A DNA stretch of 64,000 nucleotides from Albula goreensis (Eukaryota; Chordata; Actinopteri; Albuliformes; Albulidae), in contig CM040747.1 in NCBI GenBank assembly GCA_022829145.1, positions 40,914,613 through 40,978,612 on the forward strand, given 5' to 3'. Numbering within the stretch: the stretch's first letter is position 1; every line of letters starts with the position of its first letter. The translations under genes and the position numbers were made by a program. Below, in pieces: positions 45,947-57,946 of the stretch. Below the pieces are notes generated by a model, which did not search any database, had not been told where the DNA came from, and was given only the letters and a program-made list of their open reading frames with translations.

Positions 45947-46477
45947 ATGACTTTTATCACCATCTTCATCTGGGCTCTTGCTTTCTGCATCCAGGGTAAC
46001 ATTCATAAAACATATTCAAATTGTTATGCTGACATCGATTTTAATGGAATTGAAGTACAAAACTTGTATTAAATAACTGAAATAACTGGGCAATGATGTG
46101 ACCTTCTCATGTGCCTATGGATTATAGAAATAAATTGGTTTTTTTTTCATTCTTCTCTTCAGAATGTACAGGACAGGTGACTGTGACTCAGACTCCTGCT
46201 GGTAAATCTGCTCTCATAGGAGACACTGTCACCATGAGCTGTAAAACCAGCCCTGCTGTTTATGGCAATGACCGTTTAGCCTGGTACCAGCAGAAACCTG
46301 GAGAATCTCCTAAACTCCTGATCTACTTTGCAACATCGCGTGACTCTGGGATTCCTGATCGATTCAGTGGCAGTGGATCTGGGACTGACTTCACTCTGAC
46401 CATCAGTGGAGCCCAGGCTGAAGATGCAGGAGATTACTACTGTCAGAGTGACCACTACATCAGTAGCTGGGTGTTCA
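45947..46477 (+). CDS. V3: immunoglobulin light-chain V segment, kappa-type, apparently functional
   Basis: Leader exon 45947-45995 ([16 protein letters not shown], donor GGTAAC); the upstream in-frame ATG seen in V1, V2, V4 and V5 is TTG here, so the inner ATG is the real start. V exon 46163-46477 after cttctcttcag. The junction reads ECTG, with an unusual cysteine where V2 and V5 have serine. Mature domain: [18 protein letters not shown], cysteine in MSCKTS, short CDR1 (AVYGNDRL), [46 protein letters not shown]3 start QSDHYISSW. No stops or frameshifts. Upstream flank is of V1/V5 type and downstream flank of V2/V4 type, so the segment looks chimeric. Confidence 0.93.
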
Positions 46478-46505
46478 CACGGTGATAGAGAGCCATACAA
46501 AAACC
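46478..46505 (+). other. 12-RSS of V3 (variant heptamer)
   Basis: CACGGTG, 12-bp spacer atagagagccat, ACAAAAACC. The fourth heptamer base is G instead of A; the first three bases, most important for cutting, are intact. Confidence 0.85.
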
Positions 46506-47170
46506 TCCTTCAGTCAGACTGCACAGAGACTGCACTGCTGCAGCTGGGACCTACTGCAGGTGCTGAGGGGGGAGGCACTGACCCGGGACACTGAGGGGCT
46601 CTGCTCCAGCACACTGAGCTTCAGTGGTTCAGTTATAACTCTCTCACACTCTGTAATCTAATACAGTGAAGCAATGTGCCCCCACTTTTCCCCAGCCTGT
46701 AATACCCAGTTATATCAGTGAGTCTAGCTGATCACTTTTACCTTTTCTGTTAACTCCAGAGAACACAGAAAAGCATGAGCGCTCCTCTGAAACATGTGAT
46801 GTCAGCTGCTGCTTCTTTTCACTCTGCATTCTGTGGTGCGATGGCTTGATTGCAGTGGATTCAGATTGATGAGATACAGAAATGCAGTGTTGCAGAACTG
46901 AACCCCAATACACGGAGGGGGTAGTTTTCTTGGTCTCACTCTGGTTTAAGCTTGAGAAAGACAAGGTGACAAATGGAGAACTGGATATTCAAAGTCATAA
47001 AACACTCACTCATATACCATCTTTAAAAATGAAAATTCAGTTATTATAATTCAGTTATAATTCACAGAACTCAAGGATTATCAATTTATTTCATTTGAGA
47101 AAATTGAGAAATTATCAAGCCTAAAGCATTGGGCCCTTCAAATATACCAAAAGATCATAGAATTATATTA
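46506..47170. other. V3 3' flank
   Basis: Begins with the block conserved behind all V segments, then follows V2's flank to the 42-bp array. No gene called. Confidence 0.5.
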
Positions 47171-47175
47171 TTGTT

Positions 47176-49425
47176 ACACTGAGGGGAATGACTAACATAA
47201 ACTAATGGCTAATGAACTCACTGAGGGGAATGACTAACATAAACTAATGGCTAATGAACTCACTGAGGGGAATGACTACCATAAACTAATGGCTAATGAA
47301 CTCACTGAGAGGAATGACTAACATAAACTAATGGGTAATGAACTCACTGAGGGAATGACTAACATAAACTAATGGCTAATGAACTCACTGAGAGGAATGA
47401 CTAACATAAACTAATGGCTAATGAACTCACTGAGGGAATGACTAACATAAACTAATGGCTAATGAACTCACTGAGGGGAATGACTAACATAAACTAATGG
47501 CTAATGAACTCACTGAGAGGAATGACTAACATAAACTAATGGCTAATGAACTCACTGAGAGGAATGACTAACATAAACTAATGGCTAATGAACTCACTGA
47601 GGGAATGACTAACATAAACTAATGGCTAATGAACTCACTGAGAGGAATGACTAACATAAACTAATGGCTAATGAACTCACTGAGGGAATGACTAACATAA
47701 ACTAATGGCTAATGAACTCACTGAGGGAATGACTAACATAAACTAATGGCTAATGAACTCACTGAGAGGAATGACTAACATAAACTAATGGCTAATGAAC
47801 TCACTGAGGGAATGACTAACATAAACTAATGGCTAATGAACTCACTGAGGGGAATGACTCACATAAACTAATGGCTAATGAACTCACTGAGGGGAATGAC
47901 TAACATAAACTAATGGCTAATGAACTCACTGAGAGGAATGACTAACATAAACTAATGGCTAATGAACTCACTGAGGGAATGACTAACATAAACTAATGGC
48001 TAATGAACTCACTGAGGGAATGACTAACATAAACTAATGGCTAATGAACTCACTGAGGGGAATGACTACCATAAACTAATGGCTAATGAACTCACTGAGG
48101 GAATGACTAACATAAACTAATGGCTAATGAACTCACTGAGGGGAATGACTCACATAAACTAATGGCTAATGAACTCACTGAGGGGAATGACTCACATAAA
48201 CTAATGGCTAATGAACTCACTGAGAGGAATGACTAACATAAACTAATGGCTAATGAACTCACTGAGGGAATGACTAACATAAACTAATGGCTAATGAACT
48301 CACTGAGGGAATGACTAACATAAACTAATGGCTAATGAACTCACTGAGGGAATGACTAACATAAACTAATGGCTAATGAACTCACTGAGGGGAATGACTC
48401 ACATAAACTAATGGCTAATGAACTCACTGAGGGAATGACTAACATAAACTAATGGCTAATGAACTCACTGAGGGGAATGACTCACATAAACTAATGGCTA
48501 ATGAACTCACTGACAGGAATGACTAACATAAACTAATGGCTAATGAACTCACTGAGGGGAATGACTCACATAAACTAATGGCTAATGAACTCACTGAGGG
48601 GAATGACTCACATAAACTAATGGCTAATGAACTCACTGAGAGGAATGACTAACATAAACTAATGGCTAATGAACTCACTGAGGGAATGACTAACATAAAC
48701 TAATGGCTAATGAACTCACTGAGGGAATGACTAACATAAACTAATGGCTAATGAACTCACTGAGGGAATGACTAACATAAACTAATGGCTAATGAACTCA
48801 CTGAGGGGAATGACTCACATAAACTAATGGCTAATGAACTCACTGAGAGGAATGACTAACATAAACTAATGGCTAATGAACTCACTGAGGGGAATGACTC
48901 ACATAAACTAATGGCTAATGAACTCACTGAGGGGAATGACTCACATAAACTAATGGCTAATGAACTCACTGAGAGGAATGACTGCCATAAACTAATGGCT
49001 AATGAACTCACTGAGAGGAATGACTACCATAAACTAATGGCTAATGAACTCACTGAGGGGAATGACTAACATAAACTAATGGCTAATGAACTCACTGAGA
49101 GGATTGACTAACATAAACTAATGGCTAATGAACTCACTGAGGGAATGACTACCATAAACTAATGGCTAATGAACTCACTGAGGGGAATGACTCACATAAA
49201 CTAATGGCTAATGAACTCACTGAGGGGAATGACTGCCATAAACTAATGGCTAATGAACTCACTGAGAGGAATGACTACCATAAACTAATGGCTAATGAAC
49301 TCACTGAGGGGAATGACTAACATAAACTAATGGCTAATGAACTCACTGAGGGGAATGACTACCATAAACTAATGGCTAATGAACTCACTGAGGGGAATGA
49401 CTAACATAAACTAATGGCTAATAAA
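47176..49425. repeat. 42-bp minisatellite, array behind V3 (about 54 copies)
   Basis: Same unit as behind V2 but expanded more than threefold, with many gactaacat, gactcacat and shortened ctgagggaatg variants. An open stretch at 48869-49069 (MANELTEGNDSHKL units) is a by-product of consecutive 42-bp units. Confidence 0.95.
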
Positions 49426-49429
49426 TGTT

Positions 49430-50070
49430 TGGTTAAACAGAGTTCATTAGCTTAATTACATTCAGAAAGAGATGAAAAATATCTCTTATTCAACAAATTA
49501 TCCTCAAGATTATTATCTGGTTGCAGGATTGTCTTTCAGAAGTTTGCCTTTCAGTAACTGCAGCATTAAAGTATGTCACATTATTTTTTTTCTGCCTTTT
49601 TACTGTACCTGTTATCTTAGCTGTGTTAATGAACAATTTACATGATGCAGCAGACTTTGTGATCTCAACGTAAAGTCTGGGATTAAGGAGATCACTTTCA
49701 TGGCTTGATTTGGTGATTCTTCATTTCACAACATCCCCTGGGTCTCCATTAGGGAAATGGAGGGTGCTGTAGTGCTGTTGCTGTAGGAATTCAGTGAGGG
49801 ATAACGCAAAATGCCTGATAAAGAAGATCCAAATAACAGATGCTAAATGTCACTGTCTACGACTGTCACTGAAAAGTCAAAAAGTGGGAGTATATTTCAG
49901 AAATATTACATTGAAAAACACAACACATATTCTAACAAGAAGTATTATGACTGATCAACGTTTATAGTTACAGAATCAGGAGCCTATTGGCAATGTACAT
50001 TGTTAGTTACTGTAAGTAATGACTCTACTCAATAAAAGATTATTTATTTATATTGGAGTATTTTTACTTC
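49430..50070. other. Post-array flank shared with V4
   Basis: Matches 56.24-56.93 kb closely (agagttcattagcttaatta onward) and, up to the gap, 26.53-26.675 kb. No coding sequence. Confidence 0.5.
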
Positions 50071-50074
50071 AATT

Positions 50075-50699
50075 TTGAATACATATTTGAGAAATCCTTT
50101 CCTGGTTCTGTTTGAAAAATTCTGTCAGACCTGGGCCCTGACAGTTAACCAAAAGAAAACCAAAATATTGATATTTCAGAAAAGGTCCAGATCTCAGGGA
50201 ATTACTCAACACTTTAACACAGGAAAATACAAAATAGAAACAACAAACAATTCCACATATTTAGTTTTATGTATCAGTTCCACAGGGAATTTTTGCTTGG
50301 CCATTAATGACCTGAAAGAGGAAGCAAGAAGGGCTTTCTATGCCATTAGAAAAACAATCAAAACCAAAGTTCCAATTAGGATTTGGCTCAAAATATTAAA
50401 ATCAGTGACTGAACCAATTGCACTTTATGGCAGTGAGGTGTGGGGTCCACTCACACAACATGATTATGTTAAATGGGACAAACATCCAGTTGAGACCCTG
50501 CATGCTGAACTCAGTAAAAACATCCTACAGGTACAGAGGAAAACCCCAAACAATGCATGCAGGGCAGAGTTAGGCCAATATCCTTTATTCAACTGTATTA
50601 TGTGTGTTTGTAAAGTGTGACTTAAATGTTTCATTGTTCAAGCTTTGGCAATATTGCTTGTATGCAGTCATGCCAATAAAGCATTATTAAATTGAAAAT

Positions 50700-50709
<10 letters not shown>
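50075..50709 (+). mobile_element. LINE fragment: C-terminal part of a reverse transcriptase protein and 3' tail
   Basis: An uninterrupted frame reads a piece of a non-LTR retrotransposon polyprotein just past the catalytic domain: FCQTWALTVNQKKTKILIFQ, then LKEEARRAFYAIRKTIKTK, IALYGSEVWGPLTQHDYVKW and KTPNNACRAELGQYPL. The YGSEVWGP block and spacing fit L1/Tx1-type fish LINEs. The 3' tail gccaataaagcattattaaa then ttgaattga follows. It is 5'-truncated, with no endonuclease or YxDD motif. The same insertion sits behind V4 at about 56.93-57.03 kb, cut by the gap, so it predates the V3/V4 duplication. Confidence 0.8.

Positions 50710-50738
<29 letters not shown>
50706..50738. repeat. (GA)n microsatellite
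   Basis: About 16 GA units directly after the LINE tail. Confidence 0.95.
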
Positions 50739-50739
<1 letters not shown>

Positions 50740-50741
<2 letters not shown>

Positions 50742-53700
50742 GTAACACAAAAAACTGAAATATCTGAAACTGAGCTCATGTGAAAGCTTTGAGATGTGCA
50801 CAGATGTGTATTATTTTAGGAAATACACTTCAGTATCTATCTCTGAATTTGCTAAACTTGTCAAGTAACAGAAGTAAAATGGTAACATGTGCACTATTTA
50901 AGGAGTACATTTTAAATGAATGTCGTTCAGTGAATCCTAATGTGTCTTCATCACGTTTCAGAACATCACACAGCTCTGTCTCCAGCTCCTGCTGACAGCA
51001 GTGGGCACACAGCCTGTCCTCTCTGGGTGTCCAGTCTCACACAGTCTTTACTTTGTCTTTTATCTCTCTCAGTCTTTTCCCTCACCCTGGAAGGGCAGTC
51101 TGTCAATCTTTCAAGGTCGGATACTCTAACTTGCTCTGTCTCATGCAAATAGACTTGTCTCATGGAAAAAGGGAAAAGGACACAAACGACAGCAGTTTGC
51201 ATCAACAACAATAAGCAGATACTGAAATGTGTAGAATCTGTAGTCAGGCCAGCTAAACTAAAGCAGTTGGCTGAAATCTAAAGCTGTTCAGGTAAGAACC
51301 TTCAACATTGCACTTTTACAGCGGCTTTTCTCATCCCTAAGAATTTCCTTAGACATAAAAATCAGAATAAAAAGTACTATGCTTTTGGTTTACAGGTGAA
51401 CAGTTGAACAAATAGGAATGTATATGAATAGCTGCATGTTGAACGAACCATTCTCTGAATCCATGTATATTGATTACTTTTATTTTGAGTAAAAGTAGGA
51501 GCATTTAATTTATGTTTTTAATTTTCAAAAGATGAGAATATATACTGGCTTATGAAGTGTTCACACCCTTGTCCTCTTATTTAACTTGGAATTACATGGA
51601 AATGTGATGCACAAGCTTGTGGAATTCAGGGTGAATCCAGGGTGGGGGAACTTATCATCTGAGATACATCATTTAAATGATTTATGCTGGCAAAGCTGGG
51701 TTTCACATAAACCCCTTGCATAAAAATCCCTCTCATTGTTTGCACAGGCCATGGTAGAGACTGAGATTGTGATTAGCTTGCTACGTACATGAGAAACCTG
51801 ATGGCCAAGTCCATAACGGCGTTTTTCCCTGCAGAAAATACTGCGCACTCTGAGCGTTTTGAAGGGCAATGTTTTTGTTTTTTTTTTCAGCTGGATTTGT
51901 TTGTTTAACTGGTAAACTAGCTGGCTATTTATGATTATGCTATCCTAGCTTGTTTTCATACCATCAGATCATAACGTATCGCTAAATGGAGCGTATTTTA
52001 CTGGAGAGGATCGGCATTGTAGTAATAAATATCACAAGTTTTCTGGTTGGAAATTGTAGCCATATGATAAAATTGGTTAACTCACTAGGCTAGTTTATGA
52101 GCCAGCTTAGTCCGCTGGTTTACAAGTGATCTGACTGGTTAGGCAAATTGGAAGTTATGTAAGCCAGCTGGTTTAACTATTATAGATAATAGCTAAATTA
52201 TGTAAATGTGATTAGAAGGAAGTCTAAACTGAAGTCTATGAACTGCCCTGTCGCACATTTGGGCTGTTCATCACCACAGACGAAGAGCTTTTTGAGCTAA
52301 TCGTGAAGGAGTCAGTACGGCGATTCTTCATGTTAAAACAGAAGAGATTGTTTCGTTAATTGGAATGTTGACCGTAAAATCCATTTCAGCTCCTTTAAAT
52401 AAAGTATCCTGAATGGAGAAAAACAGGCAATGGGCTACACATAAAAAGCAGTGTTGTGTAAGTAATATTTTGGTTTCACGAAATTGACCATTTACTTCTA
52501 AATATCTCCAACTTCCCTTGCTGTCTCCCAGCATCGTTCCTGATTCTGGCATTTACTAGCTATATCATGAGCCACTGCGAAGCTCGTATTTGAAGCAACT
52601 GAACCATCTTGTTTCAAAGATTATTTGATGAAGTGCTTAGGTGTAAGCGAAACAAAATGTCCCTCTTGTTAAGTCACTGGAAATGCATTTTTAATGACCA
52701 CAAACAGTGGAAATATGTATGTGATTTCAACCAGTATTGTGTTATAAAACTACATATTTAATGTCCTTAATGCAAATTTTCCTTTGAAAACTCAACAGAT
52801 TTTTTTTTTTTTTTTTTTTTGTATATTCGTGTTTCCGTTTTCCCCATTTACTACACGGATTTCACTCTGCATTGGCTGCGTTCAAGCGCTTTCCTCAAAC
52901 TTTTCTTGAGCAGGTTGGGGATAAAACGCAAAATCGGTTACTCAGATTAACGTTAGTCCGCACACTGTATTTGAAGTTATAAGTACCACTCATCAAATAA
53001 GTCACCACAAGGATTCAGGTGAACCACACTGAATTAAGGAAAGCCTCAGAACATTAGCAGGAAAACTAGAGTGATAGCTAGCAGAGATATCACTAATTTA
53101 CTCAGGTGGCTAACGTTATGCGTGAGAGTTCTGGCTATCTAGAATGGCTAGCTAACCTGCTAATGTTATCATACATAAAATCAGTAGTAGCTAACACAAT
53201 CCCAATGATATTGGGCCTGACACATTTATTTCCAGATCAATAAGTACATATGCAATATCATGAAAGTACTAATGCTAGTTGGCTATGCTACCCTACAACT
53301 TATATTACATAATAATAAAATCATAATAAAAATCATAAAAAATATTATAAATATCCTGTATTTAAATCTGTATGTGTGTCTGTAGATTGAAAATCTGGAG
53401 GAATGATGCAAGAAGTTGTAACTATCGTTCTGATCTCAGGTCAGTTGATACACAATTTTTATATTTTTGGGTGTATTTATGTGTGTTTTTGTGTCTGTGT
53501 TATTGTGTGTATTTTTGTGTGTCTGATATTATATACAGTACCAAAAGTTTCAACACACCTGACTGAATGTATTTTTATCTAAAGGCTTGTGTGCGTAGAT
53601 AAACAACTAAGCTGAAGCCTACGTATAAATATCTTTCCAAAACAGAAATGTTCATTTTAAGAAATATTTTTTTGAAATGCTACTTCTCCCCACATCCAGT

Positions 53701-54200
53701 AGTTTTCATTGAGAACTTCAGTGAAGTTTAACAGGCTGAACCACAATCATTATATCATCCTAATTACTGTGAGGTTCAGAGGTTTAAAATTCAAACATTT
53801 GTATGTGAATGATGTGTGCATGTTTGTGCATGTGTTCCTTTTATATGTGTGTGTGTGCGCACATAAATGTTTGATACGTATGTGTGTGTGTGTGTGAGCA
53901 TGTAAAGTTCAGCTTCAACAAGAACGAAATGAGTTGTCTGAAAACGTTTACTCAAATATTTAAAATGTAGATAGATAGATCTGATTTCTAAAGCAACACG
54001 TGACATCTATCAGATTTTGAAAGAGTTCAAACACTCGTGACAGAATTGCAGGTGCTTTAATCACCAACATGACAAAGTGTTTTACAGTAATGTGTCAAAT
54101 GAACAAAATCAGGGCAGTGTGATCTAATCAAGCAGCTCTTTCCCTCTTCTTTCTCAGGATTCAGCTGTTCCTTGATGAAAATATACTGTCCTGATTTTGG
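50740..54200. other. Unique stretch before V4, no gene recognised
   Basis: Short frames on both strands (for example 50966-51211 minus, 51669-51869 minus) show no recognisable domains. Contains a 20-base T run at 52800 and TG-rich patches near 53.5 and 53.87 kb. At about 53533-53580 the phrase tacagtaccaaaagtttcaa then cacacctgactgaatg resembles a decayed end of a fish Tc1-like transposon. Confidence 0.45.
53533..53580. mobile_element. Possible Tc1-like terminal fragment
   Basis: tatatacagtaccaaaagtt and caacacacctgactgaatg resemble the terminal repeat widely seen in fish (tacagtaccagtcaaaagtt). The other end is not found, so it is a fragment at best. Confidence 0.4.
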
Positions 54201-54584
54201 CACTGTTTGTTTTGACATTAAATAATTTAAATCTCATCCATGGAGACAGACAGATGTTTAACAGGATACTTATGAAAAGCCAACAATGAGCCCCCAAAAT
54301 GAGCCTAGAAGTGAATCTGCACCTCACTTATACAGTCAGTGCAGATGCAGTCATAGTGCTCTCCCCTTTTAAGCAACAGGGTCTTCTAAACCACCCTGCA
54401 ATGTCATGATTGTAATTTCTGTAGATGTTAATGTGTGAAGTGAACTGTGACTCTATGTCAAACCAGAGTGACTGACACCTCTGCTGCTGTCCTGGTGCTG
54501 CTGTTGAACTCTCTCTGTCACAGCCCACAGTCTTCAGTCCACAGCACTGCTGGGCTACAAGTGCCTGCTGTACCCAGGAAGACC

Positions 54585-54592
54585 ATTTGCAT
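54585..54592 (+). promoter_or_regulatory. Octamer ATTTGCAT upstream of V4
   Basis: Exact octamer, with gcttatag in the TATA position at about 54641-54648. Confidence 0.85.
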
Positions 54593-54712
54593 AGAGAAGA
54601 CACTTTGCATTGGCAGCACATGCTTCAGTGCTCTGGGAGTGCTTATAGTCCTGTGAGTTTAACACTTGATGACTGAGAGCTGTCCTTCATGGCAACAGAA
54701 CCCACAGAAACA

Positions 54713-55247
54713 ATGACTTTTATCACCACCTTCGCCCGGGGCACCCCGCTCGCATTCAGGTGAGATTCATAAAACATATTCAAATTGTTGTACTGTCTTC
54801 AATTTTAATGGACTGTAAGCATAAAAAGTAAATGTATTTAAAAAAAATTAACTGCCTGGGCAATCATGTGACATTCTAATGTGACTATGGATAACATAAG
54901 CATTTATTTTAATTCTCCCTTCAGAATCCACAGGACAGGTGACTGTGACTCAGACTCCTGCTGGTAAATCTGCTCATAGGAGACACTGTCACTCTGAGAG
55001 CTGTAGAACCAACCCTGCAGTGTGCACCAGTAGTGGTTATCACTATATGGCCTGGTATCAGCAGAAACCTGGAGAAGCTCCAAACCTGATCTATGCTGCA
55101 ACATCGCGTAACTCAGGGATTCCTGGATCGATTCAGTGGCAGTGGATCTGGGATCGACTTCACTGACCATCAGTGGAGTCCAGGCTGAAGATGCAGGAGA
55201 TTACTACTGTCAGAGTTACCACTACATCAGCAGTAATGATTTGTGCA
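54713..55247 (+). pseudogene. V4: immunoglobulin light-chain V segment, kappa-type, indel-ridden
   Basis: Leader exon about 54713-54759 is garbled (MTFITTFARGTPLAF) and one base short at the donor (CAGGTGAG for CAGGGTGAG). V exon 54925-55247 keeps [31 protein letters not shown] and the frame ADAGDYYC region, but with a 2-base loss after AAATCTGCTC, extra bases before the first cysteine (ctctgagagctgt), losses in CTCCTAAACTC, an extra G in CCTGGATCG, and losses in CACTCTGACC. The indels continue outside coding sequence (nonamer, 3' flank, 42-bp array) up to the gap at 57028, so unpolished sequence is as likely as true decay. Upstream flank pairs with V2; intron resembles that of V3. Confidence 0.8.
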
Positions 55248-55275
55248 CACAGTGATAGAGAGCCGTACAAAACCT
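55248..55275 (+). other. 12-RSS of V4 (nonamer short by one A)
   Basis: CACAGTG, spacer atagagagccgt, then ACAAAACC, one A fewer than the other four segments. Confidence 0.75.
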
Positions 55276-55603
55276 CCTCAGTCAGATACTGCACAGAGAC
55301 TGCACTGCTGCAGCTGGGACCTACTGCAGGTGCTGAGGGGGAGGCACTGACCCGAGACACTGAGGGGTTCTGCCCAGCACACTGAGCTCACTCTCGGTTC
55401 AGTTATAACTCTCTCTACACTCTGTAATCTAATACAGTGAAGCAATGTGCCCCCACTTTTCCCCAGCCTGTAATAATTTGGAAGTTATATCAGTGAGTCT
55501 AGCTGATCACTTTTACCTTCTCTGTTAACCCAGAGAGAAATTATCAAGCCTAAAGCTCTGGGCCCTTCAAATATATAAAAAGAACATAGAATTATATTAT
55601 TGT

Positions 55604-56235
55604 TACACTGAGGGAATGACTAACATAAACCAATGGCCAATGAACTCACCCGGAGGGAATGACTACCATAAACTAACAATGGCCAATGAACTCACTGAGG
55701 GAATGACTGCCATAAACTAATGACCAATGAACTCAATGCTGAGGGGAATGACTGCCATAACCAATGGCTAATGAACTCAATTGAGGGGAATGACTACCAT
55801 AAACCAATGGCCAATGAACCTCACTGAGGGAATGACTGCCATAAACTAATGGCGAATGAACTCACTGAGGGAATGACTACCATAAACTAATGGCTAAAGA
55901 ACTCACTGAGGGAATGACTGCCACAAACTAATGGCTAATGAACTCACTGAGGGAATGACTGCCATAAACTAATGGCTAATGAACTCACTGAGAGGAATGA
56001 CTGCCATAAACTAATGGCTAATGAACTCACTGAGAGGAATGACTACCATAAACTAATGGCTAATGAACTCACTGAGGGGAATGAGTACCATAAACTAATG
56101 GCGAATGAACTCACTGAGGGGAATGACTACCATAAACTAATGGCTAAAGAACTCACTGAGGGGAAATCCACTAACATAACCAATGGCTAAAGAACTCACT
56201 GAGGGGAACGACTAACACAAACTAATGGCTAGTGA
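55604..56235. repeat. 42-bp minisatellite, array behind V4 (about 15 copies)
   Basis: Same unit as behind V2 and V3, but the first units are irregular (aaaccaatggccaatgaa, cacccggagggaatg), consistent with the indel-rich character of 54.7-57.0 kb. Confidence 0.92.
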
Positions 56236-57027
56236 ATGTTCGGGTTAAACAGAGTTCATTAGCCAATTACATTCAGAAACAGATGAAAAATATCTCTTAT
56301 ACAACAAATTATCCTCAAGATTATTATCTGGTTGCAGGATTGTTTTATTTTGTGAAGTTTGCCTTTCAGTAACTTCAGAATTGTTACATTATTTTTTCGT
56401 CTTTTTTATTGTAATATTAATCTGTGTTAATGGGAACAATTTACAGGTCGCAGCAGATGATGTGATCTTAGCGTGAAGTCTGGGATTAAGGAGATCACTT
56501 TCATGGCTTGATTGATCATTCTTCATTTCCAAAACGTCTCCCTGGCCCCATTAGGGAAATGGAGAGTGCTGTAGTGCTGTTGTCCTGAATTCAGTGAGGG
56601 AAAATGCAAAGTGCCTAAAAGGAGATCCGAATAACAGATGCTAAATGTCACTGTCTACGACTGTCACTGAAAAGTCAAAAAGTGAGCATATTTCAGAAAA
56701 ATTACACTGAAAAACACAACACATATTCTAACAAGAAGTATTATGACTGATCAACATTTATAGTTACAGAATCAGGAGCCTATTGGCAATGTACATTGTT
56801 AGTTACTGTAAGTAATGACTCTACTCAATAAAAGATTAGTTATTTATATTGGAGTATTTTTGCTTCAATTCTGGAATACATATTTGAGAAATCCATTCAT
56901 CACTCTGTGAGAAAAAAATTTGGCCGAGACCTGGGCCCTGACCAAAAGATAACCAAAATATTGATATTTCAGAAAGGTCCAGATCTCAGGAATTACTCAA
57001 CACTTTAACATCGGAAAATACAAAATA
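56236..57027. other. Post-array flank and start of LINE fragment, cut by gap
   Basis: Matches 49.43-50.24 kb; the last about 100 bp correspond to the beginning of the LINE frame at 50.1 kb (gacctgggccctgac), with a deletion and frameshifts. Confidence 0.6.
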
Positions 57028-57527
57028 NNNNNNNNNNNNNNNNNNNNNNNNNNNNNNNNNNNNNNNNNNNNNNNNNNNNNNNNNNNNNNNNNNNNNNNNN
57101 NNNNNNNNNNNNNNNNNNNNNNNNNNNNNNNNNNNNNNNNNNNNNNNNNNNNNNNNNNNNNNNNNNNNNNNNNNNNNNNNNNNNNNNNNNNNNNNNNNNN
57201 NNNNNNNNNNNNNNNNNNNNNNNNNNNNNNNNNNNNNNNNNNNNNNNNNNNNNNNNNNNNNNNNNNNNNNNNNNNNNNNNNNNNNNNNNNNNNNNNNNNN
57301 NNNNNNNNNNNNNNNNNNNNNNNNNNNNNNNNNNNNNNNNNNNNNNNNNNNNNNNNNNNNNNNNNNNNNNNNNNNNNNNNNNNNNNNNNNNNNNNNNNNN
57401 NNNNNNNNNNNNNNNNNNNNNNNNNNNNNNNNNNNNNNNNNNNNNNNNNNNNNNNNNNNNNNNNNNNNNNNNNNNNNNNNNNNNNNNNNNNNNNNNNNNN
57501 NNNNNNNNNNNNNNNNNNNNNNNNNNN
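57028..57527. other. Assembly gap (500 N)
   Basis: Exactly 500 unknown bases, the same placeholder length as the first gap. Confidence 0.99.
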
Positions 57528-57946
57528 ACTCTGATATAACTCCTTCACCCAGCTCTGTCATGGATAGTAGTTAGAACAGTGTGCTTCAATAAATCTGAGA
57601 ATATTATTTTCAGACAGAAAACATATCAATGATACCATCCTCTAATCAACTCGGTCTCGCTGGATGTCTCCATCATCAGCAGAGAGGCCTGGTCAAACCT
57701 TATCTTCTTTGCATGGGAGCAGTTTATAGCTGACGTCTCTACTGTGACTGATACCTCCACCATGTAACTGATTCCTCTGTTGTTACTAAGTGTCATCTCT
57801 GTTGCAGTGGTGAATGTTACTTTAAATGTTGTTTTAAAGACAGACTGATGCCTCCACTTCCTGAAAGCTGACTGGGAGAAAATACTCCCATGCTACTGTA
57901 GGAAGGATGGACTGTCAATGTGACTGAACTGAGCCTGTAATCCTAC

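Larger units (their letters stand above)
31920..46680. repeat. Segmental duplication, copy B
   Basis: Co-linear with copy A (11515-23050), with about 3 kb extra at 34655-37730, tandemly repeated pieces up to 38388, and a solo LTR at 44444-44880. It ends in V3, whose downstream flank is of the V2/V4 type rather than the V1 type. Confidence 0.9.

Noticed and set aside
50940..51211. Possible Ig- or TRIM-like exon in a CT-rich stretch
   Set aside because: No conserved cysteine/tryptophan pattern or B30.2 motif could be read in any frame.
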